Assembly (NCBI RefSeq): GCF_000019725.1
Contig: NC_010505.1
Coordinates: 1,724,001 to 1,788,000 of the forward strand
From: Methylobacterium radiotolerans JCM 2831
Lineage (GTDB): Bacteria; Pseudomonadota; Alphaproteobacteria; Rhizobiales; Beijerinckiaceae
Length of the DNA: 64,000 bases
Direction of reading: 5' to 3'
Program-made: the position numbers and the translations under genes
The notes under the pieces: generated by a model
Database searches by the model: none
What the model saw: only the letters and a program-made list of their open reading frames with translations
Told to the model about the DNA's origin: nothing
Shown here: positions 53,137 to 61,596 of the stretch, one piece after another
Layout: every line of letters begins with the position of its first letter
Position numbering within the stretch: the first letter of the stretch is position 1

Positions 53137-54072
53137 TCAGGCGCCCGGGCCGGGCGGCCGGGCGGCCGGGGCCGGCATCGCGTCCCGGGGAATCACGGCG
53201 CCGCGATGTCCGATCACCGCCCCGGCCAGGCGGTGCGCCTCGGCGGCGGCGGCTTCCGGCGCCAGCCCGGCGATGCGCGCCGCGAGGTAGCCCGCCGCGA
53301 AGCTGTCGCCCGCCGCCGTCGTGTCGACGACCCGCGCGGCGCGCCCGGCCGGCACGGCGGTGTCGGCCGGGCCGTGCAGCACCCGGGCGACGGGGCCTGA
53401 TGCGCCCGAGGTCTTGAGCACGATCTCGGCCCGGCCGCGGTGGCGCAGCACCTCGTCCTCGCCCGCCGCGCCGAAGAGCCAGTCCAGGTCCTCCGCCGAG
53501 GCGAAGATCACGTCGGCCAGAGCCAGGGCCGCGCGGAAGGCCGCCCAGGCCTCGTCCCGGTCGGGCCAGCCGCGGGGGCGGTAATTGGTGTCGAAGGCGA
53601 CCCGGCCGCCCCGGTCCCGCAGGCGCGCCAGGGTCTCGAACAGGGCGGCGCGCCCGGTCTCGCCGTAGAGCGAGAGGCTGATGCCCGACAGGTAGACGAG
53701 GTCGTAGCGCTCCAGCTCCGCCTCCGTCTCGGCGGCGCCCGGCTCGGTGAAGAGGTCGCGGGCCGCGGCCCGGTCGCGCCAGTAGTGGAAGCTGCGCTCG
53801 CCGTCGGCATCCGTGCGGATGATGTAGAGGCCCGGCATCCGGCCCTGCAGGCGCCGGACCCGCTCGAGGCCGATGCCCTCGCGGCCCCAGGCCGCCGCCA
53901 TCTCGTCGCTCCAGATGTCGTCGCCGAGCGCCGTCACGTAATCCACCGCGACGCCGAGGCGCGCGAGATAGAGCGCGGTGTTCAGCGTGTCGCCGCCGAA
54001 GCCCCGGACCAGATTCCCGTCCGGGCGTTCGGACAGTTCGACCATGCACTCGCCGATGCAGGCGACCCTCAT
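53137..54072 (-). CDS. kdgK: PfkB-family sugar kinase, probable 2-dehydro-3-deoxygluconokinase
   Basis: 311 residues. It would phosphorylate 2-keto-3-deoxygluconate with ATP. Start MRVACIGECMVELSERPDGN and GFGGDTLNTALYLARLG are typical of KdgK; the C-terminal PfkB signature is VVDTTAAGDSFAAGYLAARI with the catalytic Asp in AAGDSF. GGGAGGAA lies just before the ATG. No other Entner-Doudoroff genes are near, so the exact sugar is inferred from sequence only. It is followed by the DUF502 gene on the same strand at 110 bases. Confidence 0.85.
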   Translation of the reverse strand: MRVACIGECMVELSERPDGNLVRGFGGDTLNTALYLARLGVAVDYVTALGDDIWSDEMAAAWGREGIGLERVRRLQGRMPGLYIIRTDADGERSFHYWRDRAAARDLFTEPGAAETEAELERYDLVYLSGISLSLYGETGRAALFETLARLRDRGGRVAFDTNYRPRGWPDRDEAWAAFRAALALADVIFASAEDLDWLFGAAGEDEVLRHRGRAEIVLKTSGASGPVARVLHGPADTAVPAGRAARVVDTTAAGDSFAAGYLAARIAGLAPEAAAAEAHRLAGAVIGHRGAVIPRDAMPAPAARPPGPGA

Positions 54073-54757
54073 GCGGTTCCTCCCGGTGCGCGACCCCGTC
54101 TCCCCGCATTGTTCGGACCGACCTGTCAATCGTCCACAGGCCCCGGTCTCGCCGGTCCTGTCGCGCGCCCGGCTTCCGGAGCTCGACGGTCTGCGAACCG
54201 CCCGCCCGCCCGCCCGATCGATGTTCATAGCTTATTTCCGCTGTGCTCTGGAATTAAATATCGCGCTGCGTCAAGTTGTTTCAGTATTTATGTCGATAAT
54301 CAGCCATGTAGATTGTATTAATTCACAAATTTGAGAAATTTACAAATGAGCCGCCTTCTGCGGCGCGTTTCTCGGAGATCGCTTCAAAGCCGGAACGGAA
54401 AATCACACTTCCGAAACACCATGTAGCCGAGAACGGCCTCCGCGAGAACGGTCGTGGCCGAGCCGGAGACAGTCGCGTTGCTGTCATGGCGGTGTGTGCC
54501 GAACGCGCCGCGGGGCGGGGCCGGTCGAGGATCTCAGGAGCTTCGGTCCACAGCGCGGCAGCGGCGGATTCGCGAACTCGGCAACAGATCGCGCCGGCGC
54601 GTACGTCCTCGAAAGATGTCGTGCGGCTAGCTCACGTCTGATCGACGAGGATCTGGACTTGATCGTAAGAGATCTCGGCTGAATTTTGAATTTCTATGGT
54701 GGAAAAATTCTCATGGCCGAGTGGCGGAAACGGTGATACGGTTCGATCGGTGCCGAG
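54073..54757. other. Long intergenic region with an AT-rich island
   Basis: 685 bases without a convincing gene. From about 54220 to 54348 the sequence is strikingly AT-rich for this genome (ATTAAATATCGCG, AGTATTTATGTCGATAATC, TTCACAAATTTGAGAAATTT). A small hairpin GCCGC-CTTCT-GCGGC follows at 54350-54364. A second AT-rich patch at 54680-54712 (GAATTTTGAATTTCTATGG) precedes the PAS-HTH gene and may be its promoter. Possible roles are a xenogeneic-silencer or MucR target, or the edge of transferred DNA. Confidence 0.55.
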
Positions 54758-55783
54758 ATGTTCCACACTGCTTTAAGCGCCCTGACTTTCTCGTCGGGAG
54801 AGTTCCTGACTCTCACGGAAAGCCGAGGCGTGAGCGGTGCCTGGAGCTGGATCTTCGCGGGCGAGGAGCAGGTCTGGTCGCCCGGGTTCTACCGGCTGCT
54901 CGGGCTCGTTCCGAACGCCGCGAAGGCGCGCTACGACCTGTTGCTGAGCCTGATCCATCCGGAGGACCGGCACCTGATGCCGGCGCTGGCCGACATCCGG
55001 CAGGGGCACGTCCCGCGCGAGGTCATCGTCCGGGTGATCCGGACGAACGGCACGGTGCGCACCCTCTCGCTGACGATGGAGGTGCGCGTCTCGGCGGAAG
55101 GGCGGCCCGTCGCCCTCAACGGCACGGCGCTCGACGTGAGCGACCGCGAGCAGCTGGCGCGTCTGCGGCAGGAGGAGCGCCGCCGGCAGAGCGCGCTCTA
55201 CCTCACCGAGCATATCGCGACCTTCTCGATGGGGCTCGACCGGGTCCGGGACATCCCGTTCGCCGTGGCCCAGGTCCACGGGCTCCCGCTGGAGGAGATC
55301 TGCGCCGAGCCGTATCTCCTGATCGTTCCGGAGGAGCGCGAGGCCTTCCGGGCGGCGGCCGAGGAGCAGATCGAGCGGCGGGCGTTCTTCCAGGGAGCGG
55401 CCCACGAGCGCCTCGCCAACGGCGAGCTCTGGCACTTCCGGATCCTCACGATGCCGGTCTGGGATCCGGACGGGACCTATCTGGGCCGCTGCGGGCTCAA
55501 GTACCCCGTCCGCAACCACGCCCCGCCCCTGGTCGGCCTGCACGACGGGCTGGCGCATTCCGTGACCGGTCACCACCTGCGGGCCGCGCGGGCTCTCCTC
55601 GACTGGTCGATGATGGATCTCGCCCAGGCCAGCGGCCTGTCGCATTCGACGGTGCGGCGTCTGGAAGAGGACAGCGAGCATCGGGGAAGCCGATCCCGCC
55701 TGCACGCGGTCGAGGCGCTGCGCCGGGCGGGCGTCCGCTTCATTCCCATGGACGACGGGACCCTGGCGGTCGCCCGGGTCTGA
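54758..55783 (+). CDS. PAS-domain regulator with C-terminal HTH
   Basis: 341 residues. PAS-type sensor from ~15 to 130 (WSWIFAGEEQVWSPGFYRLL, LIHPEDRHLMPALADIRQGH, ALNGTALDVSDREQLARL), a second sensor-like region (~145-255), and a C-terminal helix-turn-helix (~270-340): HHLRAARALLDWSMMDLAQA, SGLSHSTVRRLEED and VEALRRAGVRFIP. This HTH form, without its own kinase, is common in Rhizobiales single-protein regulators. It has no membrane segment, so the signal is probably cytosolic. It follows a long AT-rich intergenic region. Confidence 0.82.
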   Translation: MFHTALSALTFSSGEFLTLTESRGVSGAWSWIFAGEEQVWSPGFYRLLGLVPNAAKARYDLLLSLIHPEDRHLMPALADIRQGHVPREVIVRVIRTNGTVRTLSLTMEVRVSAEGRPVALNGTALDVSDREQLARLRQEERRRQSALYLTEHIATFSMGLDRVRDIPFAVAQVHGLPLEEICAEPYLLIVPEEREAFRAAAEEQIERRAFFQGAAHERLANGELWHFRILTMPVWDPDGTYLGRCGLKYPVRNHAPPLVGLHDGLAHSVTGHHLRAARALLDWSMMDLAQASGLSHSTVRRLEEDSEHRGSRSRLHAVEALRRAGVRFIPMDDGTLAVARV

Positions 55784-55996
55784 GCGGCCCGCGCGGCCGA
55801 CGGGCGCTCCGCGGGATCCGCCCTGCCCTGCCGGGCCAAGGACGGTCTCCGCGCTGGCCCGGAGGGACCCCCACTTCCGGCGCAGAGACCGGGACCGGCG
55901 GATCGGGCGATCCGCCGTCGGGCATCCCGCGCCCGCGTCGCGCGGCGGCCCGGACGGGGCCGCCGATCCAGGGCGGTGCGGGCCGGCCCGGCTTCC

Positions 55997-56425
55997 TCAG
56001 GCCGCCTTGTGGCCGAGCTGGATCGCCTTGGCGATCTCCGAACGCTTGGCGGCGTAGCCCGGTGCCACCATCGGGTAGTCGGCTGGCAGGCCGTACTTCG
56101 CCCGGTACCGCTCCGGCGTGAGGCCGTGCGCGGTGAGGTGGCGCTTCAGGGTCTTGTAGGACCGGCCGTCGATGAAGCTGATCAGGCCGTCCTGCTGAAT
56201 CGAGGCCTCGATCTGCGCCGCCGTCGGGCCGGTCCAGCCCGGACCGGATCCCGAACCGCCGCCCTGCAGGACCGATATCGCCGTGTGCACTTGGTCGATC
56301 AGAACCGGCAGGTCTCCCACGCCCACCGCATTCCGGGACACGTAGGCCGCAACCAGTGATGCCGTGCACTTGATCAGGTCTGTGTTCGGGTCCGAGGTCT
56401 TTTCGTTCAAATCGATGGTGTTCAT
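55997..56425 (-). CDS. Ros/MucR-family regulator without zinc cysteines
   Basis: 142 residues. N-terminal oligomerisation region and a C-terminal Ros-type DNA-binding domain: DGRSYKTLKRHLTAHGLTPE, then AKYGLPADYPMVAPGYAAKR. In Ros the finger is CxxC...H...H; here the two Cys positions are Ser83 and Asp86, while His96 and His100 remain. Some Ros homologs fold without zinc, so it may still bind DNA. Targets of this family are AT-rich promoters, and two AT-rich intergenic regions flank this gene cluster. GGGGGATCC precedes the ATG. Confidence 0.88.
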   Translation of the reverse strand: MNTIDLNEKTSDPNTDLIKCTASLVAAYVSRNAVGVGDLPVLIDQVHTAISVLQGGGSGSGPGWTGPTAAQIEASIQQDGLISFIDGRSYKTLKRHLTAHGLTPERYRAKYGLPADYPMVAPGYAAKRSEIAKAIQLGHKAA

Positions 56426-57041
56426 GGATCCCCCAGTACCGAGAGTCGAGGCATGGAAAACGGTGCATCGATAAAGCTGGAGGCTTGATCAGCTTTTACC
56501 GCCCAAGCATGCACCAAACTGCTTCGAGTCTGCCAACATTGGCGCGTAACTATACAAAAACTGACTATTTTGTCTACGGTTTATCTTAGGATGTTCTTTG
56601 AACACTTTCTGTTCTTGTCTGGCAACATGAGGTTGCTGCGCGCGCGGCCTGTCGCAAACTCTGCGCAGTTTCGGCATCCGGTCCGGCAGGCTGTGGGCGA
56701 TGACTTCGAACGGCCGCACGATGACAGGCTGCAGGGGCGCGAATCAGGGGCGGAGACAGGGACCGATCACCGATGTGGCCCCGTTACGGATCGATGGGGC
56801 CGCGGTCCTGCCGACCCTCGGTCGGGCGGCGCGCGGCGGGATTCCGGGCCCCGTCGCGGTTATCCGCGGGCGCTGGCGCCCGGAGCAGGCCGCGATTAAC
56901 AAAGTTCTCAGGCAAGGCGTGGATCGTGCGCCCCGGGCGCTTCGCGAAACGCTCGCGTGTCGGGAGCCTCTCTCCGGCCGTGACGGCACGGCGGCATCCG
57001 TGCGAGAGGCTCGTCGACGCGCGCTTTCGAGGGCGACCCCT
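56426..57041. other. Intergenic region with AT-rich promoter of the MucR-type gene
   Basis: 616 bases. The part at 56480-56630 is AT-rich (ACTATACAAAAACTGACTAT, TTTATCTTAGGATGTTCTTT) and should hold the promoter of the MucR-type gene and perhaps an autoregulatory site. The rest is GC-rich. In-frame sequence upstream of 57042 is open to 56700 but looks noncoding (Arg/Gly-rich). Confidence 0.5.
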
Positions 57042-58463
57042 ATGTCCGGACCCTGTGCGACCTCAATCCCGCGCGCGCTCTCCGCGCTCGAAGCGCCCGG
57101 ACCGGGCGCCGCGGACGCGGTCGGCGGCCGGATGGCGCCCCTCTGGATGCTGCTCGTCGGCCGGGCCGCGGTCCGCCGCCACTGGCACCTGATCGTCGCC
57201 ACCGGCCTGCTGTGGTCGTTGCTCGGCCTCCTGGTGGTGGTCGATTCCCTCGACGGCGCGCTCCACGTCCCGGACCGGTGGTTCGGCCTGATCCTCCTGG
57301 CCGAGGGCGTGAGCGCCCTCGTCGTCGGCGCGTCCGCGGTCGGCGCCGCGCGCCGCCTGCGCCTCGCCAAGGGCGCGCTGCTGTCGGTCATGGCCGTGCT
57401 GATCATGATGGCCACGCGGCACAGCACCTTCCTGCTCGCCATGATCTTCGGCGTCGCCTTCGTGGTCGACGGCCTCGTCCGGATCACGATCGCCGGCCTG
57501 CTGAAATTCGCCGGCTGGCGGATGTCGGTCGCCTTGGGCGGCCTCAGCATCGCCTTCGGCCTGTTCCATCTCCAGCCCTGGCCGACCTGGTACGCCGGCA
57601 CGGTGGGCTACTGCATCGGCATGTTCCTGATCCTGAACGGCGCCAACCTCGCGCTGGTCGGGCTGCGCACCCGGCGCCTGGGCACCGCCGAGCCGGCCGC
57701 CGCCGCGACCGGCGCCGGCGCGACCGAGCCCGGCAGCCTGACGGTCTATGTCTGGACGCCCACCGGGCAGGCGACCACCCCGGCCGGCCAGCGGCTGATC
57801 CGGCGCTACGTCGCCTCCGTCGACAAGGCCGGGCGGTTCTCCACCGGCCACGCGGCCCTGCAGCAGGGCGACGACCTCTACGTCAGCCACTACCCCGCCG
57901 TGGAGATCGACCGCTCCCCCGCCAACCTGCGCTCGAGCCTGCGCGCGGGCCCGGAGAACGACGTGCCCGGGCGCTTCCTGCCCTCGCACGCCGCGGAGGT
58001 GGCGGATTGGTGCCCGGCCACGGTGGCGGTGACGCTGAACGGCATCGACGCCGCCCGGCTGCGGGCGTTCTGGGCGCAGTACAGCCGCGACACCACCTAC
58101 AACTTCATCAGCCGCAACTGCTCGACCACGGTGGCGCGGGCACTGGACATCGCCGTGGAGGGCGCGTTCAGCCGCGGCGGCCATCCCTGGCGGCAGCTCG
58201 CGGCGGCGCTGACCACGCCGGAATTCTGGGCCGCGGCCTTCCTGCGCAACGGGGCGCGGTCCATGACCTGGACCCCGGGTCTCGTCCTCGACTACACGCG
58301 GGCGCTGAGCGCCCTCGTGGATCCGGCCTCGCCGGTGCCGTCGATCGCCTGGAAGCGGGTCGGCTGGCGGCTCCTGCGCAACTGGCGGGCGCGGGACCTC
58401 GCGTCCCTGAGCCCGATCGCCCGGCGATCCTCCGTGCCGGGGGCCGGTCCGACAGAGGCCTGA
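57042..58463 (+). CDS. HdeD-like membrane protein fused to a papain-like cysteine domain
   Basis: 473 residues. Residues ~45-215 form six membrane segments of the HdeD/DUF308 kind (HLIVATGLLWSLLGLLVVVD, FGLILLAEGVSALVVGASAV, FLLAMIFGVAFVVDGLVRIT). After a linker comes a soluble domain (~230-440) with His270 in FSTGHAALQQGDDLYVSHYP and Cys360 in YNFISRNCSTTVARALD. The His-before-Cys order and the NCST element fit a permuted papain-like fold (NlpC/LRAT/DUF4105 kind). It may act on lipids or lipoproteins at the membrane; this is inference. ATG 57042 has GAGGG eight bases upstream. Confidence 0.72.
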   Translation: MSGPCATSIPRALSALEAPGPGAADAVGGRMAPLWMLLVGRAAVRRHWHLIVATGLLWSLLGLLVVVDSLDGALHVPDRWFGLILLAEGVSALVVGASAVGAARRLRLAKGALLSVMAVLIMMATRHSTFLLAMIFGVAFVVDGLVRITIAGLLKFAGWRMSVALGGLSIAFGLFHLQPWPTWYAGTVGYCIGMFLILNGANLALVGLRTRRLGTAEPAAAATGAGATEPGSLTVYVWTPTGQATTPAGQRLIRRYVASVDKAGRFSTGHAALQQGDDLYVSHYPAVEIDRSPANLRSSLRAGPENDVPGRFLPSHAAEVADWCPATVAVTLNGIDAARLRAFWAQYSRDTTYNFISRNCSTTVARALDIAVEGAFSRGGHPWRQLAAALTTPEFWAAAFLRNGARSMTWTPGLVLDYTRALSALVDPASPVPSIAWKRVGWRLLRNWRARDLASLSPIARRSSVPGAGPTEA

Positions 58464-58503
58464 GCGCGGCCCGGTCGGGACTCGGGCCGCGGCCCCCGCC
58501 GCT

Positions 58504-58536
58504 CACGGGTCCTTCACGGGTCCTTCACGGGTCCTT
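58504..58536. repeat. 11-bp tandem repeat spanning a stop codon
   Basis: CACGGGTCCTT occurs three times in a row (58504-58514, 58515-58525, 58526-58536). The TGA stop of the minus-strand serine hydrolase gene (58525-58527) lies across the junction of copies two and three. Confidence 0.85.
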
Positions 58537-59757
58537 GCGGGCGGCGGCGGGGCGACCGGCGGCGAGATCGCCCGCGATGGCCTGCATCACCGCCAGCGTG
58601 TCGACCTCGTCCTGCTCGGCGCCGTGGTCGCTGAGCTTCACGATCACCGTGCCGGTCGCGCGATTGACGTAGATGTACTGGCCGTAGACGCCGATCGCCG
58701 AGATGTCGTCGTCCTCGCCCCCCGGCGCGTGCCACCACTGGGCCGAGTACTGCCAGCCGTCGACGTCGCGCCGGGCCGGGGTCATGATCCGCTCGATCCA
58801 GCGGCCCGGGATGATGCGGTGTTCGCCCGACCGGCCCTGGTCGGCCACCAGCAGGCCGAGGCGGGCGAAGTCGCGGGCCGTCGCGTTGATGCAGCAGAAC
58901 GCCTTCTCGATGCCGCCGGGCCGGTCGAGGTTCCAGGTGGCGTCGGCCTGGGCGCCCATCGGCTTCCAGATCCGCTCCGAGAGGATGTCGGCCAGCGGCT
59001 TGCCCTCGACCCGGGCGAGGATCAGGCCGAGCAGCTCGGTGTCGATGCTGCGGTAGCGGCCCTTGGTGCCGGGCTTGAAAGCCAGGTGGGCGTTGTCGCG
59101 CACGAAGGCCGTGAGGTCGCGCGTCAGGTACATCCCGGCGGTGCCGGTCAGGGGGTGCCGGGGATCGTAGTTCTCCGGCACCGCGATCCCGCTCGCCATG
59201 TCGAGGAGGTTGCGCACGGTGATCTGACCGAACACCGCGCCGTTCCGCAACTCGGGCAGGAGCGTGGAGACCCGGTCGGTCTCGGCGAGCTGGCCCCGCG
59301 CCACCGCGGCGCCGACCAGCAGCGAGACGACGGACTTCGCCACCGACCACGAGGGAAACAGCGTCTCCGGTCCGGTGCCCGCGCGCTGCCATTCGTGGAT
59401 CAGGACGCCGTCCTGCAGCACCAGGAACGCGTTGGTGTGGGTCGCGCCCAGCACCGTCATCAGCGGGACCGTCTTCCCCTTCCAGGGGACGCGGTCGAGG
59501 ATCGGGCGCGGCCGCACCGGCAGGTCGCTCGCCCGGGTCGGGGCCTGGACGATCCGGCTCGGGAACCACGTGCCCACCGACGACGGCTCGATGACCGCGA
59601 GCGCCGCCAGGGTGACGGGGTCGGGGACGTTGATCAGCGCGGCGGCGGTCCAGGCGCAGCCGACGACGGCCGCGCCGCCCGCCGCCGCGATCGCGCCCCA
59701 GCGGCGGCCCCGGCGTGTGCGGGCCGGGGAATCCGGGATCGCCATGGACGCGGTCAT
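58525..59757 (-). CDS. Serine hydrolase, class C beta-lactamase fold
   Basis: 410 residues. N-terminal signal or anchor (WGAIAAAGGAAVVGCAWTAA), then the beta-lactamase/esterase fold: SxxK in FPSWSVAKSVVSLLVG, Tyr motif in GRYRSIDTELLGLILARV, and a GVYGQYIYVN element in place of the KTG/HxG box. It fits the 6-aminohexanoate-dimer hydrolase/esterase group (COG1680) more than true beta-lactamases. It is periplasmic or membrane bound; the substrate is unknown. The last codons are in an 11-bp tandem repeat. Confidence 0.85.
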   Translation of the reverse strand: MTASMAIPDSPARTRRGRRWGAIAAAGGAAVVGCAWTAAALINVPDPVTLAALAVIEPSSVGTWFPSRIVQAPTRASDLPVRPRPILDRVPWKGKTVPLMTVLGATHTNAFLVLQDGVLIHEWQRAGTGPETLFPSWSVAKSVVSLLVGAAVARGQLAETDRVSTLLPELRNGAVFGQITVRNLLDMASGIAVPENYDPRHPLTGTAGMYLTRDLTAFVRDNAHLAFKPGTKGRYRSIDTELLGLILARVEGKPLADILSERIWKPMGAQADATWNLDRPGGIEKAFCCINATARDFARLGLLVADQGRSGEHRIIPGRWIERIMTPARRDVDGWQYSAQWWHAPGGEDDDISAIGVYGQYIYVNRATGTVIVKLSDHGAEQDEVDTLAVMQAIAGDLAAGRPAAARKDP

Positions 59758-60093
59758 GCTGGGTCTGTGTCGCTCTGGATCGTCGCGGTCGCGCGGCCGG
59801 CCCCGGGGCGGGACGGCGCGCGCTCACCATGATCAGGAGGCATTAACGAAAGCCCCAACCGGCCCTGGCACGGGGCCGGCCGATCGCCGGCGCGGCGGCG
59901 GAGGGCCGGTTCGGAAATGTTCACGGATCTGTGGCCTTGTGTCCGGCGGCCGCCGACGTCCCGCGGCCGTTTCGACGCGGATCCGGGCCGGCCCGGCGCC
60001 GCCCCGTCCGCTCGGGAATCGACGCGAACCTGGTTCTACACGCCGCGACCGCCCGACTCACCCAGCCCGCGCAGCCCGAAAGTCCGCCGTGCC
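59758..60093. other. Divergent promoter region, serine hydrolase and SMR genes
   Basis: 336 bases, no gene seen. It contains AGGAGGCATTAACG near 59835, which is not followed by a useful frame. No known operator was recognised. Confidence 0.45.
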
Positions 60094-60420
60094 ATGAATC
60101 CGTACCTGATCCTCGGGCTCGCCATCGGCGCGGAGGTGACCGCCACCCTGGCGCTCAAGGCCGCCGAGGGCCTCACCCGCCCCGGGCCGACGGTGATCGT
60201 GGCCCTCGGATACGGCACCGCCCTGTGGCTGATGTCGACCAGCATGGACATGCTGCCGATCGGTGTCGTCTACGCGATCTGGTCGGGGATCGGCATGATC
60301 GGCGCGGCGGTCGGCGGCGCGTGGCTGTACGGTGAGGCGATCAACCCGACGATGCTGGTGGGCATCGGGGTGATCGCCGTGGGCGTGACCATCCTGGCCG
60401 CCGGCCAGGGCCAGCACTGA
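60094..60420 (+). CDS. Small multidrug resistance (SMR) family exporter
   Basis: 108 residues with four membrane helices. The essential Glu of helix 1 is in LAIGAEVTATLALKAAEGL (Glu14 position). Helix 3 has LPIGVVYAIWSGIGMIGAAV with the usual Tyr and Trp, and helix 4 reads LVGIGVIAVGVTILAAG. It is a proton-driven exporter of quaternary cations or guanidinium-like compounds, acting as a dimer. A partner SMR gene is not visible, so it is probably a homodimer. The ribosome site is weak. Confidence 0.92.
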   Translation: MNPYLILGLAIGAEVTATLALKAAEGLTRPGPTVIVALGYGTALWLMSTSMDMLPIGVVYAIWSGIGMIGAAVGGAWLYGEAINPTMLVGIGVIAVGVTILAAGQGQH

Positions 60421-60555
60421 GGCTCCGGGCCGGTCCCGAAACGGGACACTCTCGCCACATCCTCGCCGCGAACGTGCCGTCAAGCTTGGCCTTCGTCCGG
60501 TCGGAGCGGAACACCGCCCGGCGGGTCAGGCTGGAGGAGCACGGAGCGCGGATGC

Positions 60556-61182
60556 ATGCAGGGTAGCGAGAGGACGAAGGTCGGTCCTGCACTGATCGTT
60601 CTGGCGGCGGCCGGGGGCCTGGGGGCCTGCAACACCGCCTCGCCGGTGCTCACGACGGGATCGATCCCCGACCGCAAGCCGCCGATGGTCGTCAGCGACG
60701 CCGAGCGCGATTGTCTTGGCCGCGCCATGTACTTCGAGTCGAACCGGAGCGACAGCGACGGGCTGGTCGCCGTCGGCACGGTGGTCATGAACCGGCTCGA
60801 GAACGCGATCTTCCCGGGCGGCATCTGCGCGGTGGTCGGGCAGCCGGGACAGTTCGCGCCGGGCGTCCTCACCAAGCCGATGCAGGAGAAGGATCTCCAG
60901 AAGGTCGCCGACGCCGCCGACGCCGTCCTGGCCGGCGAGCGGCACCCGAAGGTCGGGAAGGCGATGTTCTTCCACACCGCGGGCCACCACTTCCCCTACA
61001 CGAACATGCACTACGTGGCCGTCGCCGGCGGCAACGCCTTCTACGAGAAGCGCGACAGGCGGACGGCCAAGCTGGAGAAGCAGGACAAGCCCGCGCAGCA
61101 GGACAAGCCGGCCACGCCCGCCCTTCCCGCGACCGCCCTGACCTTCGCGGCCGTACCCGCGCCGCCGGCCGCGAGCCCTTGA
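60556..61182 (+). CDS. SleB-type cell wall hydrolase, lipoprotein
   Basis: 208 residues. A signal with lipobox (LAAAGGLGAC, Cys25) indicates a lipoprotein. The hydrolase_2/SleB domain (~45-165) has CLGRAMYFESNRSDSDGLVA with the catalytic Glu, VGTVVMNRLENAIFPGGICA, and a terminal FPYTNMHYVAVAGGNAFYEK. It would cleave peptidoglycan glycan strands in the periplasm. The C-terminal ~40 residues are charged and Pro/Ala-rich with a KQDKPAQQDKPA repeat. Such SleB-like proteins are common in non-sporing alphaproteobacteria. Confidence 0.85.
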   Translation: MQGSERTKVGPALIVLAAAGGLGACNTASPVLTTGSIPDRKPPMVVSDAERDCLGRAMYFESNRSDSDGLVAVGTVVMNRLENAIFPGGICAVVGQPGQFAPGVLTKPMQEKDLQKVADAADAVLAGERHPKVGKAMFFHTAGHHFPYTNMHYVAVAGGNAFYEKRDRRTAKLEKQDKPAQQDKPATPALPATALTFAAVPAPPAASP

Positions 61183-61236
61183 TCGCGGCGGCCCGCGTCG
61201 CTCGCCGCGTCGCGGGATCCCGGCGGCGAGCGCCGG

Positions 61237-61509
61237 TCAGCCGGCCGCGGCATCCTCGGCGCGGCCGGCCCGCAGGGTTCGGGCCTCCTGCCGGGCGGTG
61301 GCCAGCACCCGCTGCCGGCTCACCGGCTCCCGCAGCGCAGCCCACAGACGGAGCAGCTCCAGCGTCGGCAGCGCGTCGCATTCCGGGGACGCGTCCCCGG
61401 ATGCGTCCCCGGATGCGTCCCCGCACCCGGTGAAGAAGATCTCGACCGGGCGCCCCAGGGCCTCGGCCAGTCTCCCCAGCAGCGCGTCGGCCTGGACGGT
61501 CGGGATCAT
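61237..61509 (-). CDS. Small hypothetical protein with GDAS repeats
   Basis: 90 residues: MIPTVQADALLGRLAEALGR, PVEIFF, a GDASGDASGDAS stretch, then LPTLELLRLWAALREPVSRQ and VLATARQEARTLR. The start and end regions look like helices of small XRE-type or regulatory proteins, and the middle is a 12-bp tandem expansion. No DNA-binding motif is certain. It is divergent from another small gene with an inverted repeat between them, so it may be an autoregulated small regulator. Confidence 0.55.
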   Translation of the reverse strand: MIPTVQADALLGRLAEALGRPVEIFFTGCGDASGDASGDASPECDALPTLELLRLWAALREPVSRQRVLATARQEARTLRAGRAEDAAAG

Positions 61510-61557
61510 GGAGAATCCTGTTTCTGCGCGGACGGTCGAACCGGATCCTTACCTTTA

Positions 61558-61580
61558 AGTTGTATGCTCGGCATTCAACT
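61558..61580. promoter_or_regulatory. Operator-like inverted repeat between divergent small genes
   Basis: AGTTGTATGC-TCG-GCATTCAACT: 10-base arms with one mismatch and a 3-base spacer, between the genes starting at 61509 (minus) and 61597 (plus). The region is less GC-rich than its surroundings. Size and symmetry fit a dimeric HTH repressor. Confidence 0.5.
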
Positions 61581-61596
61581 AGGTTACTGCACCGCC

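Noticed and set aside
54425..54450. Second possible LexA site (GAAC...GAAC near 54430)
   Set aside because: The two GAAC elements are 11 bases apart instead of the required seven.
54494..54682. 62-codon frame ending RLIDEDLDLIVRDLG
   Set aside because: The end looks protein-like, but there is no ribosome site, the first half is low-complexity and no family is recognised.
54711..54757. tRNA-like stretch (GGCCGAGTGGCGGAAACGG then GGTTCGATC)
   Set aside because: It recalls the D arm of tRNA-Leu or tRNA-Ser and a T-loop, but there is no anticodon arm, no matching acceptor stem and the spacing is too short.
56700..57041. 114-codon N-terminal extension of the HdeD-like protein
   Set aside because: The sequence is Arg/Gly-rich and motif-free, while ATG 57042 has a good GAGGG site and leads directly to the first membrane segment.
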